Source: Bacteroidota bacterium
Lineage (GTDB): Bacteria > Bacteroidota > UBA10030 > UBA6906
Reading direction: 5' to 3'
Length of the DNA stretch: 7,146 bases
Assembly (NCBI GenBank): GCA_016844425.1
Contig: JAERML010000233.1
Location: 1 to 7,146 of the forward strand
Shown here: piece after piece, positions 6,885 to 7,146 of the stretch
Numbering within the stretch: position 1 is the stretch's first letter
Layout of the letters: each line of letters begins with the position of its first letter
Notes under the pieces: model-generated
Databases searched by the model: none
Told to the model about the DNA's origin: nothing
What the model saw: only the letters and a program-made list of their open reading frames with translations
Program-made: the position numbers and the translations under genes

Positions 6885-7146
6885 TCAGCTTCCCCGCTGC
6901 CCGCCCCGCCGGATTGCGCCACCTCCACGATTGCCAATGTTCCCGCGAAATCTGGGAGCACCTTTTGATTGGCCTCCTTGATGGAGTGACATTGCGTGCG
7001 AGTGGAAATCATCCCCCGGCTTCAGGGCGCGAACACGCAGGGGTTTCCCGTCCATTTCTTTCCCGCGTAACGCTTCAATGGCAGCGCGGCCCTCTGACTT
7101 CACCGGCATTTCCACAAATCCGTACCCCTTTTCATCTCCAATCGTT
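6885..7146 (-). CDS. RRM-domain RNA-binding protein with Gly/Arg-rich tail, partial (5' end beyond window)
   Basis: The C-terminal 86 residues are visible; the frame is open to the right edge, so the start and the RNP2 strand are outside. The visible start contains KGYGFVEM, a good match to the RNP1 motif of RNA recognition motif domains, followed by AAIEALRGKEMDGKPLRVRAL, the usual last helix and strand (AAI..L.G....G..L.V). After PGDDFHSH comes a low-complexity tail rich in Gly, Arg, Ser and Gln ending RRGGQRGS. Small bacterial RRM proteins of this form bind single-stranded RNA and are often linked to cold or stress responses (family knowledge). A GTG at 7115 could be called as a start but lies inside the RNP1 motif and is rejected. 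It precedes the trp operon on the same strand but appears to be a separate unit, with its own stop 58 bases before the trp -35 box. Confidence 0.9.
   Translation of the reverse strand, partial: TIGDEKGYGFVEMPVKSEGRAAIEALRGKEMDGKPLRVRALKPGDDFHSHAMSLHQGGQSKGAPRFRGNIGNRGGGAIRRGGQRGS

Noticed and set aside
6885..7115. A complete 76-residue RRM protein beginning at GTG 7115.
   Set aside because: The RNP1 motif KGYGFV continues upstream of this codon in the same frame to the window edge, so the gene is truncated by the window.

Overview
The window holds one nearly complete tryptophan biosynthesis operon, read entirely on the minus strand (right to left), plus the 3' part of an unrelated upstream gene. 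From the right edge inward: the end of an RRM-type RNA-binding protein gene (7146-6885); a 264-base control region with a sigma-70-like promoter, a 31-codon leader peptide containing Trp-Arg-Trp, and a rho-independent terminator just before trpE; then trpE, trpG, trpD (frameshifted), trpC, trpF, a type I-beta DAHP synthase gene (aroF) and trpB, which runs off the left edge. trpA would be expected beyond it but is not visible.

The genes are packed as one transcription unit: trpE/trpG overlap by ATGA, trpG/trpD by TAATG, trpD/trpC by ATGA, trpC/trpF by 17 bases, and aroF/trpB by GTGA; trpF and aroF are separated by 8 bases. Together they encode the first step of the shikimate pathway (DAHP synthase) and the chorismate-to-tryptophan branch: anthranilate synthase (TrpE+TrpG), anthranilate phosphoribosyltransferase (TrpD), PRA isomerase (TrpF), indole-3-glycerol-phosphate synthase (TrpC) and tryptophan synthase beta (TrpB). 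The leader looks like a classic ribosome-stalling attenuator.

The most notable anomalies are two perfect short tandem duplications. A 14-base unit is duplicated in trpD and shifts the frame about 60 codons before the natural end. A 27-base unit is duplicated in aroF and inserts nine residues between two metal ligands. Removing one copy of each restores a normal-length protein. They may be real recent mutations, slippage-reversible loci or assembly errors; the sequence alone cannot decide.

The organism is a bacterium with base composition that looks close to balanced or slightly GC-rich. The canonical TTGACT/TATATT promoter and good Shine-Dalgarno sites at several genes argue against a typical Bacteroidia genome, but an RRM protein with an RGG-type tail and a type I-beta DAHP synthase fit many phyla, so I do not assign one. 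No mobile element, CRISPR array, tRNA or rRNA was seen, and the long plus-strand open frames are shadows of the trp genes.
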